Assembly (NCBI RefSeq): GCF_019704135.1 | Contig: NZ_AP024355.1 | Span: 2,598,001-2,662,000, forward strand | Reading direction: 5' to 3' | DNA length: 64,000 nucleotides | DNA from: Desulfuromonas versatilis | Lineage (GTDB): Bacteria; Desulfobacterota; Desulfuromonadia; Desulfuromonadales; NIT-T3 | Shown: positions 27,684-38,840 of the stretch, piece after piece | Layout: each line of letters begins with the position of its first letter | Position numbering within the stretch: position 1 is the stretch's first letter | The notes under the pieces: model-generated | The model's database searches: none | What the model was told of the DNA's origin: nothing | What the model saw: the letters and a program-made list of their open reading frames with translations, nothing else | Program-made: the position numbers and the translations under genes

Positions 27684-28704
27684 CCAAATGCGTCTCATAC
27701 CACCCCAGCGCCTCGTTGAGCCCCTCTTTGATGGTGTGGGTGGGCGCGTAGCCGAGCAGCCGCCGGGCCTTGCCGATATCGGCCTGGGAATGCAGCACGT
27801 CCCCGGGGCGGAAATCGCGGTGAACCGGCTTGGCTTCCGCCAGCTGGGGGTGGCGGGCCGCCAGTCCGTCGCGCAGCAGGTCGAAGAGTTCAACCAGGTT
27901 GGTGCGGGCATTGACCGCGACGTTGTAGACCTGGTTGAGCGCCTCGGGGTTGTCGGTCAGCGCCGCGAGGATGTTGGCCTGCACCGCGTTCTTCACGTAG
28001 CAGAAATCCCGGCTCGTCTCCCCGGTGCCGTTGATGAACACGGTCTCGCCCTGCAGAAGGGCCGCCGTCCACTTGGGGATCACCGCGGCATAGGCCCCAT
28101 CCGGGTCCTGCCGGGAGCCGAACACGTTGAAATAGCGCAGTCCGATGGATGCAAAGCCGTAGCAGCGCGCGAACACCTCGGCGTACAGCTCGTTGACATA
28201 CTTGGTCACCGCATAGGGGGAGAGCGGCCGGCCGATGACATCCTCGACCTTGGGCAGCCCCGGGTGGTCGCCATAGGTGGAGCTGCTGGCGGCATAGACG
28301 AAGCGCCTCACTCCGCAGTCGCGGGCGGCCACCAGCATGTTGAGAAACCCGGTGACGTTGCTCGCGTTCGAGGTGAGCGGATCGTCGATCGAGCGGGGGA
28401 CCGACCCCAGCGCCGCCTGGTGCAGCACGTAATCGACGCCGGCGCAGGCCTTTTGGCAATCGACAAGTTCCCGAATATCACCCTCGATGAAGGTGAACCG
28501 CGCCCACTGCTCCGGCGTCAGCAATGCCCGAACATCGTCAAGGTTGGCCTGTTTTCCGGTCGAAAAATTATCCAGCCCCACCACCCGCTGCCCATGGGAG
28601 AGCAGAAACTCCAGCAGGTGCGAGCCGATGAACCCCGCCGCCCCGGTCACCAGCCAGGTTTGGGGGCTGCGCTTGAGTTGTTCTTTGATTTTGTTGAATT
28701 GCAT
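27634..28704 (-). CDS. UDP-N-acetylglucosamine 4-epimerase-like (WbpP/TviC type)
   Basis: Extended SDR epimerase, 356 residues: NAD-binding [10 protein letters not shown], catalytic SSSTYGD with the YAVTK Tyr/Lys pair, and the substrate segment [20 protein letters not shown] typical of WbpP/TviC (C4 epimerases acting on UDP-HexNAc or UDP-HexNAcA). The neighbouring TviB-like dehydrogenase supports joint production of UDP-GalNAcA for the EPS. The last 17 residues (after WYETHL) are encoded by heptamer repeats and are probably an added tail; the natural end is likely near 27685. Expected cytoplasmic. Confidence 0.88.
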   Translation of the reverse strand: MQFNKIKEQLKRSPQTWLVTGAAGFIGSHLLEFLLSHGQRVVGLDNFSTGKQANLDDVRALLTPEQWARFTFIEGDIRELVDCQKACAGVDYVLHQAALGSVPRSIDDPLTSNASNVTGFLNMLVAARDCGVRRFVYAASSSTYGDHPGLPKVEDVIGRPLSPYAVTKYVNELYAEVFARCYGFASIGLRYFNVFGSRQDPDGAYAAVIPKWTAALLQGETVFINGTGETSRDFCYVKNAVQANILAALTDNPEALNQVYNVAVNARTNLVELFDLLRDGLAARHPQLAEAKPVHRDFRPGDVLHSQADIGKARRLLGYAPTHTIKEGLNEALGWYETHLVLGRGPWAVGRGQKMP

Positions 28705-28711
28705 TTTTCCC

Positions 28712-28855
28712 TGTAATCCGTAATTCGTAATACGTGATGCGTAAGTCGTAAAGGGCTAAGACCCGTGATGCGTGATGCATGATGCGTAATCAGTTTAAAT
28801 GCAGTCCTAAATACTTATTACCTATCACGCCTTACGCATTACGCCTTACGGGCCC
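28712..28855. repeat. Heptamer arrays with inverted halves
   Basis: GTAATTC/GTAATAC/GTGATGC units near 28712-28790 and reversed units (ACGCCTT, ACGCATT) near 28828-28853. The halves could pair into a hairpin between the epimerase and dehydrogenase genes. Confidence 0.82.
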
Positions 28856-28864
28856 TCCCCCCCC

Positions 28865-30181
<1,317 letters not shown>

Positions 30182-30955
30182 GAGTCAATCTCCTGAATTA
30201 AAAAATCTGCCGCGTTGCAGCAGTCAAAACCCTTAAGTTGGAAGCTGACCAAGCAAAAACCGAAAGGCAATTGTACGCAGATCAAATCTGATTTTCGCGG
30301 ATAAAGCTAAAAACACAAACAAGAACCAACAAATTCAAAATTGGACGCGGATGAACGCAGATAAACGCCGATCAAACCAAAAACCGCTCTAAAATCACTG
30401 GTCTTAAATCCGCAATTATCAGCCCTTATCAGATGTGATCCCCGACCAATTGCCCTTAATTCCCAGACCCGGCCTTAAGCCTTTGCCCCATCAGACTTGA
30501 TCAGATTTGATCAGCGTCCTATTGCCCTAGGTTGTGCCTGTCTAAAAGAAAAAAACAAAAGCAAATTGGACGCGGATGAACGCAGATAAACGCCGATCAA
30601 ACCAAAAACTTCTCTAAAATCCCCGGTCTTAAATCCGCAATTATCAGCCCTTATCAGATGTGATCCCCCACCAATTGCCCTTGATTCCCAGACCCGGCCT
30701 TAAGCCTTTTGCCCTATCAGACTTGATCAGATTTGATCCGCGTCCTATTGCCCTAGGTTTTGCCTGTCTAAAAGAAAAAAACAAAAGAAAATTGGACGCT
30801 GATGAACGCAGATAAACGCGGATCAAACCAAAAACCGCTCTAAAATCCCCGGTCTTAAATCCGCAATTATCAGCCCTTATCAGATGTGATCCCCCACCAA
30901 TTGCCCTTGATTCCCAGACCCCGCCTTAAGCCTTTTGCCCTATCAGATGAAGTGG

Positions 30956-32142
<1,187 letters not shown>

Positions 32143-32716
32143 TATACCACCTTAGTTGGTGTCCGGGGTTAGTAGACCACTTCAAGACTTGATCAGATTT
32201 GATCAGCGTCCTATTGCCCTTGATTTTGCCTGTCTAAAAGAAAAAAACAAAAGCAAATTGAACGCGGATGAACGCAGATAAACGCGGATCAAACCAAAAA
32301 CTGCTCTAAAATCCCCGGTCTTAAATCCGCAATTATCAGCCCTTATCAGATGTGATCACCCACCAATTGCCCTTAATTCCCAGACCCCGCCTTAAGCCTT
32401 TGCCCTATCAGACTTGATCAGATTTGATCAGCGTCCTATTGCCCTTGATTTTGCCTGTCTAAAAGAAAAAAACAAAAGCAAATTGAACGCGGATGAACGC
32501 AGATAAACGCGGATCAAACCAAAAACTTCTCTAAAATCCCCGGTCTTAAATCCGCAATTATCAGCCCTTATCAGATGTGATCCCCGACCAATTGCCCTTA
32601 ATTCCCAGACCCCGCCTTAAGCCTTTGCCCTATCAGACTTGATCAGATTTGATCAGCGTCCAATTGCCCTTGGTTTCCAGATTTTTCCAACCCCTCGTCA
32701 GGATCGCCAAGGGACC

Positions 32717-33043
32717 TCAATCCGTCACAACTTCCAACGGAACGCCCAAAGCGCTTGCGGTTGCAGTTGCAGTTGCAGTTGCAGCAAGAGTATCGACGGT
32801 CCCCTGCCGCTTGCCGGGTTCAATTTGGGACAGGTAGGGTTTGCTGTTTCCGGCTTTATCTGCGAGGTCCTGCTGAGTCAGGCCCCGGTGCTCGCGCCAT
32901 GACTTTACCGGCGACTCTCCGTCGAGCTCGCGGCGAAGGATTTCAGCGGGAACCACAAACTCGCGGCCAGCCTGGTAGGCTTCCTGGAATTCTGCCACAG
33001 CTTGCGCATCAGTCTTATCCTCAAGCAACTCCAACATGCGCAA
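32717..33043 (-). CDS. XRE-family HTH antitoxin-like protein
   Basis: 108 residues. The HTH is residues 50-78 (WREHRGLTQQDLADKAGNSK). N-terminal part EFQEAYQAGREFVVPAEI is common in HTH antitoxins following RelE/HigB toxins. A run of Thr-Ala pairs (ATATATATAS, about residues 87-96) is encoded by five 6-base TTGCAR units at 32755-32784 and interrupts the helix that normally follows. The start is a TTG at 33043 (ribosome site nine bases upstream) or an ATG at 33037. It lies six bases after the RelE-type toxin gene. Confidence 0.8.
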   Translation of the reverse strand: MRMLELLEDKTDAQAVAEFQEAYQAGREFVVPAEILRRELDGESPVKSWREHRGLTQQDLADKAGNSKPYLSQIEPGKRQGTVDTLAATATATATASALGVPLEVVTD

Positions 33044-33049
33044 TTATTC

Positions 33050-33343
33050 TCACTCCCTCTCAATCCAATAGGCAGGCTTTCGCCTCAAGTGAGCAACGGC
33101 GACAACTGTAATAGCATCACCGTTCAAACCATAAAAGATCCCATAGGGAAAGCGGTTGACGAGGCAACGTCTGACTTTTTCACCAACCAGCGGCTGGAGG
33201 GTTGGAAAACTCGCTATGAGCCGGATTGTTTGATCGATTTCGTCGAGAAACTCGTACCCGAGACCGACTGCCTGTTCTTCATACCATGCAAAGGCATCGT
33301 CAAGTTCAGCCTGCGCCAGCGGGAGAAAAGCGATTTTCATCAT
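33050..33343 (-). CDS. RelE/ParE-family toxin
   Basis: 97 residues with the ParE/RelE pattern: AQAELDDAFAWYEEQAVGLG, EFLDEIDQTIRLIASFPTLQP, RRCLVNRFPYGIFYGLNGDA and VVAVAHLRRKP. Such toxins inhibit gyrase (ParE) or cleave mRNA on the ribosome (RelE). Its start overlaps the stop of the upstream antitoxin by four bases (ATGA), a typical toxin-antitoxin arrangement. Confidence 0.9.
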   Translation of the reverse strand: MMKIAFLPLAQAELDDAFAWYEEQAVGLGYEFLDEIDQTIRLIASFPTLQPLVGEKVRRCLVNRFPYGIFYGLNGDAITVVAVAHLRRKPAYWIERE

Positions 33344-33558
33344 TTCTTGCGATACTTGGCCATGACCGAATCGTAGGAAACAGCCTCGACCTCCCCACGC
33401 TCAAAAGCATCCCAACGAGCGCTCGCTTCTTTAACCCAGATCTTTTCAATCGCCTCGTCAGGCTTGATAGTGTCCCGAATGAGGAGATCGATTATTTTAA
33501 CCCGCTCAGAAGGGGCAAGTTTTTCAATCTCTTTCACCAGTTCTTTCGTGGTTGGCAT
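33340..33558 (-). CDS. Addiction-module antitoxin (TIGR02574-like)
   Basis: 72 residues, helical and charged: ELVKEIEKLAPSERVKIIDL, then ARWDAFERGEVEAVSYDSVM. The W-x-A-F-x-x-G-x-V-E segment is characteristic of the small addiction-module components found directly before ParE-like toxins. It forms an operon with the 33050-33343 toxin and, unusually, a third HTH gene. Confidence 0.88.
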   Translation of the reverse strand: MPTTKELVKEIEKLAPSERVKIIDLLIRDTIKPDEAIEKIWVKEASARWDAFERGEVEAVSYDSVMAKYRKK

Positions 33559-33880
33559 CTTTTTTTGCTCCCTATCCTCATCAAATTTCTTGGGTTTGGC
33601 CTCTCATCAACTCTTACCTTGTTGAAGCCAAGAGGTCAAACTCTTTTAATCTTACTTATCGGCCCCCCTCCCCCCCGTCAACCCCCAGATTTAAAATAAA
33701 CCAGCACGTTTCATGGCTTGACCATATCTGCCCTTGTCAGATTTGATCAGATGTGATCCCCAACCAATTGCCCTTGATTCCCAGACCCCGCCTTAAGCCT
33801 TTGCCCTATCAGACTTGATCGGATTTGATCAGCGTCCTATTGCCCTTGGATTTCCGACCTTGCCTTCTCTAAACACCCAA
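33559..33880. repeat. Intergenic region with partial copy of the 225-base repeat
   Basis: 33727-33850 matches the right-hand half of the 225-base unit at 30-32.6 kb (GATCAGATGTGATCCCCAAC onward, ending in GATCAGCGTCC). The rest (33559-33726) shows nothing recognisable. The antitoxin-toxin genes therefore lie between copies of the repeat. Confidence 0.8.
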
Positions 33881-33882
33881 AA

Positions 33883-33911
33883 TTGACAACCATATACCTA
33901 ACAGGTATATT
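33883..33911 (+). promoter_or_regulatory. Sigma-70 promoter with embedded operator for brnTA
   Basis: Perfect -35 TTGACA (33883-33888), 17-base spacer and -10 TATATT (33906-33911). An inverted repeat ATATACC-TAACA-GGTATAT (33892-33910) covers the spacer and -10 and is well placed for BrnA autorepression. Transcription should start about 33918, only a few bases before the ATG at 33921, so the mRNA may be almost leaderless. Confidence 0.78.
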
Positions 33912-33920
33912 TCAAACACC

Positions 33921-34190
33921 ATGCACTTCGAATTCGACCCGGAAAAAAGTGCCGCCAATCTGGCCAAGCACGGCATCGACTTCGTCGAGGCGCAGGCCCT
34001 CTGGAGCGACCCAGACCTGCTTGAAATCCCTGCAAAAAACCTCGATGAACCGCGCTACCTGGTCATCGGCAGGATTGGCAAAAAACACTGGTCCGGGATC
34101 ATAACCTACCGCCAGACTATAATTCGGATCATCTCCGTCCGGCGGTCACGAGCAGAAGAGGTTTCTTTGTATGAAAACGAAAGCATCTGA
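33921..34190 (+). CDS. brnT: BrnT family toxin
   Basis: 89 residues: FEFDPEKSAANLAKHGIDF, EAQALWSDPDLLEI, YLVIGRIGKKHWSGIITYR and RIISVRRSRAEEVSLYE are the standard BrnT segments. BrnT has a RelE-like fold and cleaves RNA. No Shine-Dalgarno is visible, in line with the predicted near-leaderless transcript. It overlaps brnA by 20 bases. Confidence 0.95.
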   Translation: MHFEFDPEKSAANLAKHGIDFVEAQALWSDPDLLEIPAKNLDEPRYLVIGRIGKKHWSGIITYRQTIIRIISVRRSRAEEVSLYENESI

Positions 34191-34401
34191 CTTCGACAAG
34201 AAATTCGATGCCGGAGAAGACATTACCAAGCACCTGGATCTCAGCAAGGCCCGGCGCCCGGAGCAGGAACAGAAAAGGGTAAATGTGGATTTCCCCCTCT
34301 GGATGCTGCAATCCCTCGACAGGGAGGCACGGCGCCTCGGCGTCCCCCGCCAAGCCGTTATTAAAATCTGGATCGCCGAACGCCTCGAAAAAATTGCCTG
34401 A
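34171..34401 (+). CDS. brnA: BrnA family antitoxin
   Basis: 76 residues with an N-terminal toxin-binding part (SDFDKKFDAGEDITKHLDLS) and a C-terminal ribbon-helix-helix-type DNA-binding part (VNVDFPLWMLQSLDREARRL, VPRQAVIKIWIAERLE). It neutralises BrnT and represses the operon, probably through the inverted repeat at 33892-33910. Its start lies inside brnT, as is usual. Confidence 0.94.
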   Translation: MKTKASDFDKKFDAGEDITKHLDLSKARRPEQEQKRVNVDFPLWMLQSLDREARRLGVPRQAVIKIWIAERLEKIA

Positions 34402-34402
34402 C

Positions 34403-34423
34403 AATCAGGCTACCTGATTTTTT
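34403..34423 (+). terminator. Rho-independent terminator of brnTA
   Basis: Perfect stem AATCAGG-CTA-CCTGATT followed by a T run, directly after the brnA stop codon. Confidence 0.88.
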
Positions 34424-34454
34424 GCCTTATTAACCCACTACTGCAAAGATCATA

Positions 34455-34808
34455 TTTGGACGCAGATTTCCAGGATAAACGCGGAAAAAAAAGCCAAAAC
34501 CAGATCTTCGACGGGTTTGCCTTATCCGCGTTCATCAGATTTGATCCGCGTCCCAACCAGCCTTGCGCCTTTAGCCTTATCCGCATTAACCAGACTCGAT
34601 CAGATGTGATCCCCGACCAATTGCCCTTGATTCTCAGACCCCGCCTTGAGGCTTCTGCCCTATCAGATCCGATCAGACCTGATCAGCGTCCCATTCCGCC
34701 TTTCGCTTTTAGCCTTAATCAGACTTTATCAGATTTGATCAGCGTCCAATTGCCCTCGATTTTCTGATCCCGCCCTCACTCATCACTCATCACTCATCAC
34801 TCATCACA
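34455..34808. repeat. Decamer-repeat region and CTCATCA heptamers
   Basis: A left end (GGACGCAGATTTCCAGGATA) near 34457, a right end near 34535, a 225-type fragment (34590-34690) and further right ends to 34750. At 34786-34808 four CTCATCA units of the heptamer family follow, abutting the epsI stop. Confidence 0.85.
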
Positions 34809-34809
34809 A

Positions 34810-35442
34810 TCAGTTAGGCAAAACCCGCTGAATATGCGGATAAAAATCCCGGATAAACCGCTCCCCCACCGCCACGGCCTGCTCCACATCCTCCTCGAAC
34901 GGCACCGAGACCCGAACAAAGGCCGAGTCCCTCCGGTTGTGCAGGATCGAGTTCTTCACCTCGGCGAACTTCAGCGCGTACTCGTCATTCAGAGTCCGCC
35001 CCTTCACCTGGTACCAGTAAAGGAAAAGCTCCTTCGCATAACCGTTCTGGTAAGTCGACCGAACCAGGTTAATCCGCTCCCCGCCCAGGTTCATCTCCCC
35101 CGAAACCGACGACATCTCATGCCAGCCGCTGCCCGGCAGGCAGTGCTTCGGCGAATGAATCGGCCCGCTCTCCGGCCCGCCGCCGTGGTAGCCCAGGTAG
35201 ATCGAAACCCTCTTCCCCTCCCCGTCCTGGTACATCCGCGAGATATAATCCGTCGGCTTCAGCACCTCCAGCACCCGCTCATCAAAACGCGTCTCCTCCG
35301 CCATCCGCCAGCCGTTCTCATGCCGGGGAATCTCCTCGAGCGGCTTGCTGGAGGGCACGTAGACGTCACCGTGGGTGTGGACGAAAATGGCCGCGGCGAT
35401 CAAGAGCCCGTAAACAATAAATAACCTATATTTTGAGATCAA
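34810..35442 (-). CDS. epsI: EpsI family exosortase-associated protein
   Basis: 210 residues. One N-terminal membrane anchor (LFIVYGLLIAAAIFVHTHGD), then the EpsI/DUF3485 domain with the conserved IHSPKHCLPGSGW (His and Cys) and EMNLGGERINLVRSTY. EpsI proteins occur beside or fused to exosortases and are needed for EPS or protein sorting; the exact role is unknown. The exosortase gene lies 1.3 kb upstream; repeat arrays and a GxxExxY gene have come between them. Confidence 0.9.
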   Translation of the reverse strand: MISKYRLFIVYGLLIAAAIFVHTHGDVYVPSSKPLEEIPRHENGWRMAEETRFDERVLEVLKPTDYISRMYQDGEGKRVSIYLGYHGGGPESGPIHSPKHCLPGSGWHEMSSVSGEMNLGGERINLVRSTYQNGYAKELFLYWYQVKGRTLNDEYALKFAEVKNSILHNRRDSAFVRVSVPFEEDVEQAVAVGERFIRDFYPHIQRVLPN

Positions 35443-35509
35443 TGGACTCTCCTAATCTTGTCAAACAAGCCAAGCTTCCAAAGGAAAAGGAATAAACCAA
35501 ACCATGTTG

Positions 35510-35958
35510 GGACGCGGATTTTCAGGATAAACGCGGATTTAAAACAAAAGCCGAATCTTCACAGGGTTTGACCTTATCCGCGTTCTTCCGCGTTCATCCG
35601 CGTCCAATTGGGGTTGCCAGTTTTTTCTTTGTCCCCATCTCCGACAAAACCACCCAAGTGGTAACAAAACCAAAACGAAAGGCATTTCTGGACGCGGATT
35701 TTCAGGATAAACGCGGATTTAAAACAAAAGCCAGATTTTCACAGGGTTTGACCTTATCCGCGTTCTTCCGCGTTCATCCGCGTCCAATTGGGGTTACCAG
35801 TTTTTTCTCTGTCCCCATCTCCGACAAAACCACCCAAGTGGTAACAAAACCAAAACGAAAGGCATTTCTGGACGCGGATTTTCAGGATAAACGCGGATCA
35901 AACCAAAAAAACAATAGTAGAACTTGAAAGGAATTGACCCTATCCACGTTCATCTGCG
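35510..35958. repeat. Tandem 180-base decamer-repeat units
   Basis: Units start at 35510, 35690 and 35870. The first two are nearly identical and each has a left end (GGACGCGGATTTTCAGGATA) and an inverted right end (CATCCGCGTCCAATT) about 105 bases apart, plus a 75-base unique spacer. The third diverges after 40 bases and ends inside the 3' end of the GxxExxY gene. Confidence 0.92.
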
Positions 35959-35959
35959 T

Positions 35960-36361
35960 TCATCCGCGTACTCTTTGACTTTTCTTCCTCCCATTCTCAA
36001 AGGCCTTACGCACAATTTGAGGTTTTGGACCAAAATTCAAAAGAAGCCCCACTTCAACATCAGTAGCCTTAAGATAGTTCAGAAGTTGCGCCTCATGTTC
36101 TGGAAGAAGCGTTTTCACTGCCTTTATTTCAACAATTACCTTGTCCTCAACAACCAGATCGGCAAAATATTCTCCAACGACTTGGCCGTTATATGAAACA
36201 ATAATGGGGCTCTGGGCTACAGCCTTGAGATCTTTGGCTGCGAGTTCAAGTCCCAAGGCATTTTCATAAACTTTTTCCAGAAAGCCATAACCAAGCTGCC
36301 CATAAACATTATAAAAACAACAAATAATAAGATTGGTTAGATCGTATTCTTTTAATTCCAT
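35960..36361 (-). CDS. GxxExxY protein (PD-(D/E)XK nuclease-like), copy 2
   Basis: 133 residues: GFLEKVYENAL signature, GEYFADLVVEDKVIVEIKAV nuclease-like core, LLPEHEAQLLNYLKAT and LLLNFGPKP. Closely similar to copies at 25.0 and 56.6 kb in the core, but the three differ at many positions, so they are not fresh duplicates. The C-terminal residues RVRG and the TGA stop are encoded by a flanking ACGCGGATGA decamer. AT-rich. Located between epsI and the exosortase gene. Confidence 0.85.
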   Translation of the reverse strand: MELKEYDLTNLIICCFYNVYGQLGYGFLEKVYENALGLELAAKDLKAVAQSPIIVSYNGQVVGEYFADLVVEDKVIVEIKAVKTLLPEHEAQLLNYLKATDVEVGLLLNFGPKPQIVRKAFENGRKKSQRVRG

Positions 36362-36394
36362 AACAAATAAGATTTCCTTCAGGCCCTGTCCTTA

Positions 36395-36745
36395 TCCGCG
36401 TTCATCTGCGTCAAATTAAGCCTTTTGCCTCTTCCCTTAATCCAGTATCTTTACAACCGAAAACAATATGGGACGCGGATTTTCAGGATAAACGCGGATC
36501 AATCAAAAAGAGTTCAAGAGCTCCTTATGCCTAAAAAGGTGTTGCCCTATCAGCGTTCATCTGCGTTCATCCGCGTCCAATTAAGCCTTTTGCCTCTTCC
36601 CTTAATGCAGTATCTTTAAAACCGAAAACAACATGGGACGAGGATTTTCAGAATAAACGCGGAACAACTAAAAAACCTAACAGTTCCTCAGCCTTGAAAG
36701 GTTTTGCCCTATCCGCGTTAATCCGCGTTCATCCGCGTCCAATTA
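36395..36745. repeat. Decamer-repeat units, 165-base period
   Basis: A right end at 36395-36412 next to the GxxExxY start, then two tandem L-R units (36471-36582 and 36636-36744), each followed or preceded by the same 50-base spacer (GCCTCTTCCCTTAATSCAGT). It ends at the exosortase stop region. Confidence 0.9.
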
Positions 36746-36752
36746 CAGCTTT

Positions 36753-37601
36753 TCAAGCCTTTCTCTCACCCCCAACCTTCCGCAACACAGCACCAGTTCC
36801 GACCAAAAGCACCATCGCAAGCACAAACACAGCCATCCCCGCAAACTCGTGAAAAAACCCCTCCGCCGCAGCCGCACCGTAGTACTGCGCCAAAAACCCG
36901 GTCACAATCACCCGCACCATGTTGGTGAAAATCGCGATGGGGATCGCCATCAGGATCAGGAAGGTCTTTTTGAAGGCGGTCTTCTGCGACATGAAGGCAA
37001 AGGCTACCGCCAGGGCGATGAGCGACATCAGCGAACGCAGGCCGCTGCAGGCGTCGGCGACTTCGAGGACGGTGTTGGGGAACATGATGATGTTCCCCTC
37101 GCGCATGACGATGACGCCCAGGGCCTTGAGGGAGATGACGGAGAACTTGGCGACGAAGAGCTTCAGGGGGAAGGCGGCCGCATCATAAACAATGTACGGC
37201 AGCGGGACCATGAAGATCAGAAAACCGATGGGCAGGGCCAGGATCTTGAAGACCTGCCAGCCGAACAGGTAAAGGACGATGCCGGCCAGCAGAACAACCA
37301 GCGACGAGCGCATGGTGAAATACTCGGTACCGGCGATACCGACGATCAGCATTGCAAGGCCGCCGAGGATGACCAATAAGCCCAGATTGCTTGGGCGAAC
37401 CGGGGAGGCGTTGAGCTCGGCCTTCTTCTGCAGGAGGAAATAAATCGAGATGACCGGGACCAGGAAACCGTGGGAATAGTTGGGGTCATTGCTCCACTGA
37501 TCGACCATGCCAGGGAAGATTGTGGCATAGGCCGCGGCTAACAACGGAAGGGACAACAGAAGCGGAAACTTGTTATTGGAAATAGCTCTTGAAAATGTCA
37601 A
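36753..37601 (-). CDS. Exosortase (EpsH/XrtA-type transpeptidase)
   Basis: 282-residue polytopic membrane protein (about eight spans) with the exosortase catalytic triad: Cys185 in VADACSGLRSLMSL, Arg230 in TNMVRVIVTGFLAQYYG and His251 in AEGFFHEFAGMAVF. Exosortases cleave PEP-CTERM-type sorting tails and attach the protein to a surface polymer. The start is a TTG at 37601. It is the central enzyme of this locus, next to EPS genes, with EpsI downstream; no classical PEP-CTERM substrate is seen in the window. Confidence 0.94.
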   Translation of the reverse strand: MTFSRAISNNKFPLLLSLPLLAAAYATIFPGMVDQWSNDPNYSHGFLVPVISIYFLLQKKAELNASPVRPSNLGLLVILGGLAMLIVGIAGTEYFTMRSSLVVLLAGIVLYLFGWQVFKILALPIGFLIFMVPLPYIVYDAAAFPLKLFVAKFSVISLKALGVIVMREGNIIMFPNTVLEVADACSGLRSLMSLIALAVAFAFMSQKTAFKKTFLILMAIPIAIFTNMVRVIVTGFLAQYYGAAAAEGFFHEFAGMAVFVLAMVLLVGTGAVLRKVGGERKA

Positions 37602-37746
37602 AAGTCCCCCCCCACCAAAAAGGTCAAATGCGAATTTGATTCCGATTTATACCCCGAAATTGGCATATAAGCCTAAATTAGGCCTGATATTCACTTGGTT
37701 CTTTATGTTTGTCAGCAGTTACCTTGCTCCAACCCAAGGACCACCC
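37602..37746. other. Short AT-rich gap before the exosortase gene
   Basis: 145 bases without a gene. It contains a near-palindrome AGCCTAAATTAGGCCT near 37670. A promoter for the exosortase could lie here, but I see no convincing -35/-10. Confidence 0.35.
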
Positions 37747-38838
37747 TTAAGAGGGCTCGGGTTCGCTAGCAGCCACCTGCTCCCTCTTAATAGTTCCAAG
37801 AGGTTCCGGTTTTCTAAATTTGGTCCGCAAACCTAAAAAGGGCTGCTCAACTAAATGATACGAAAAAATTGCCGCAGCAAATGCCAGGATAATATTTAGT
37901 GGAAATGCGCATAATATTGATTCTGACGCCCTATTAAGGAAAGGCTGCTGCCAAAGATATAGGGAATAACTTAAAGCTCCCAAGTATGCAAAAATTCTTG
38001 AGTTGAGAACATGCCCTGTTCTTGTTTCAGGATTTCGAATTGCCCAATCAATTAAAAGGGCAATGACAAAATTCATCAAAGTGGTCCCTACCGTATAACT
38101 AATTGAAATATAGCTACTAAAATAATTCAGAGTTAAAACACCAAATGCGATTAGCGGGACCCATACACCACCAATACATCGGTCTTTAATTTTAGGTGCT
38201 CCCCAGTAATGTCGAAGGCCAGCTAAAAGGCAACCGGTGGCAAGAGCATCGCAGACAGTCTGAAAACTTTCTCCAATACCTGGACGTTGAGATGGGAAAA
38301 ACTCCCAAGTCAAAACCCGGATAATCGGTACTGCGACAACTACTCCAAGGGCAAACCAAAGCCCCCTCCGGTTCCCAAAGAAAATGAGAGCAATAGGCCA
38401 TAGCAAATAAAATTGCTCTTCCACAGCCAATGACCACAAATGACCAACCTCCCAACCACGATCATAATGATAATTCATGGTATAGGTGAGGGAGTGCAAT
38501 ACATCAGAAAACGAAAGTTGTATCCAACCAAATGAATTCGCAGTGACGACGCATGCGACAAAAAAGTATAAAGCTGGGAAAATCCTTATGGTCCGACGGA
38601 TGTAAAAATTTTTGAGAGAAATCTGTCCATATTTTTCTCGCTCCTGGAGAAGGAGGGTTGTTATCAAAAACCCAGAGAGAACGAAAAAAATCCGCACCCC
38701 AAGGTTACCTACATGAAGTAAGTCACCAAGGCGACCTGGCAAAGTGAAGTAACGCGTGCCATTGCAATGGGCAAGCAGGACAAAGGCCACGGCAATACAG
38801 CGAATGCCATCCAGGCAAGGGATGCGTGATGTACTCAC
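37747..38838 (-). CDS. Acyltransferase family 3 membrane protein (polysaccharide O-acetylation)
   Basis: 363 residues with about ten membrane spans and the acyltransferase-3 signature RIPCLDGIRCIAVAFVLLAH (catalytic His), then FFVLSGFLITTLLLQE and WSLAVEEQFYLLWP. Such enzymes move acetyl groups to sugars at the membrane. The GTG at 38838 is chosen: AAGGAG lies five bases before it, and the longer frame has no signal. The SGNH hydrolase gene ends three bases upstream, so the two probably cooperate in O-acetylation. The gene is AT-rich relative to housekeeping genes. Confidence 0.9.
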   Translation of the reverse strand: MSTSRIPCLDGIRCIAVAFVLLAHCNGTRYFTLPGRLGDLLHVGNLGVRIFFVLSGFLITTLLLQEREKYGQISLKNFYIRRTIRIFPALYFFVACVVTANSFGWIQLSFSDVLHSLTYTMNYHYDRGWEVGHLWSLAVEEQFYLLWPIALIFFGNRRGLWFALGVVVAVPIIRVLTWEFFPSQRPGIGESFQTVCDALATGCLLAGLRHYWGAPKIKDRCIGGVWVPLIAFGVLTLNYFSSYISISYTVGTTLMNFVIALLIDWAIRNPETRTGHVLNSRIFAYLGALSYSLYLWQQPFLNRASESILCAFPLNIILAFAAAIFSYHLVEQPFLGLRTKFRKPEPLGTIKREQVAASEPEPS

Positions 38839-38840
38839 AT

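Noticed and set aside
37660-37690. Possible sigma-54 promoter for the exosortase gene (GG-N10-GC on the minus strand)
   Set aside because: The flanking bases do not match TGGCA or TTGC, and the spacing arises from a palindrome.
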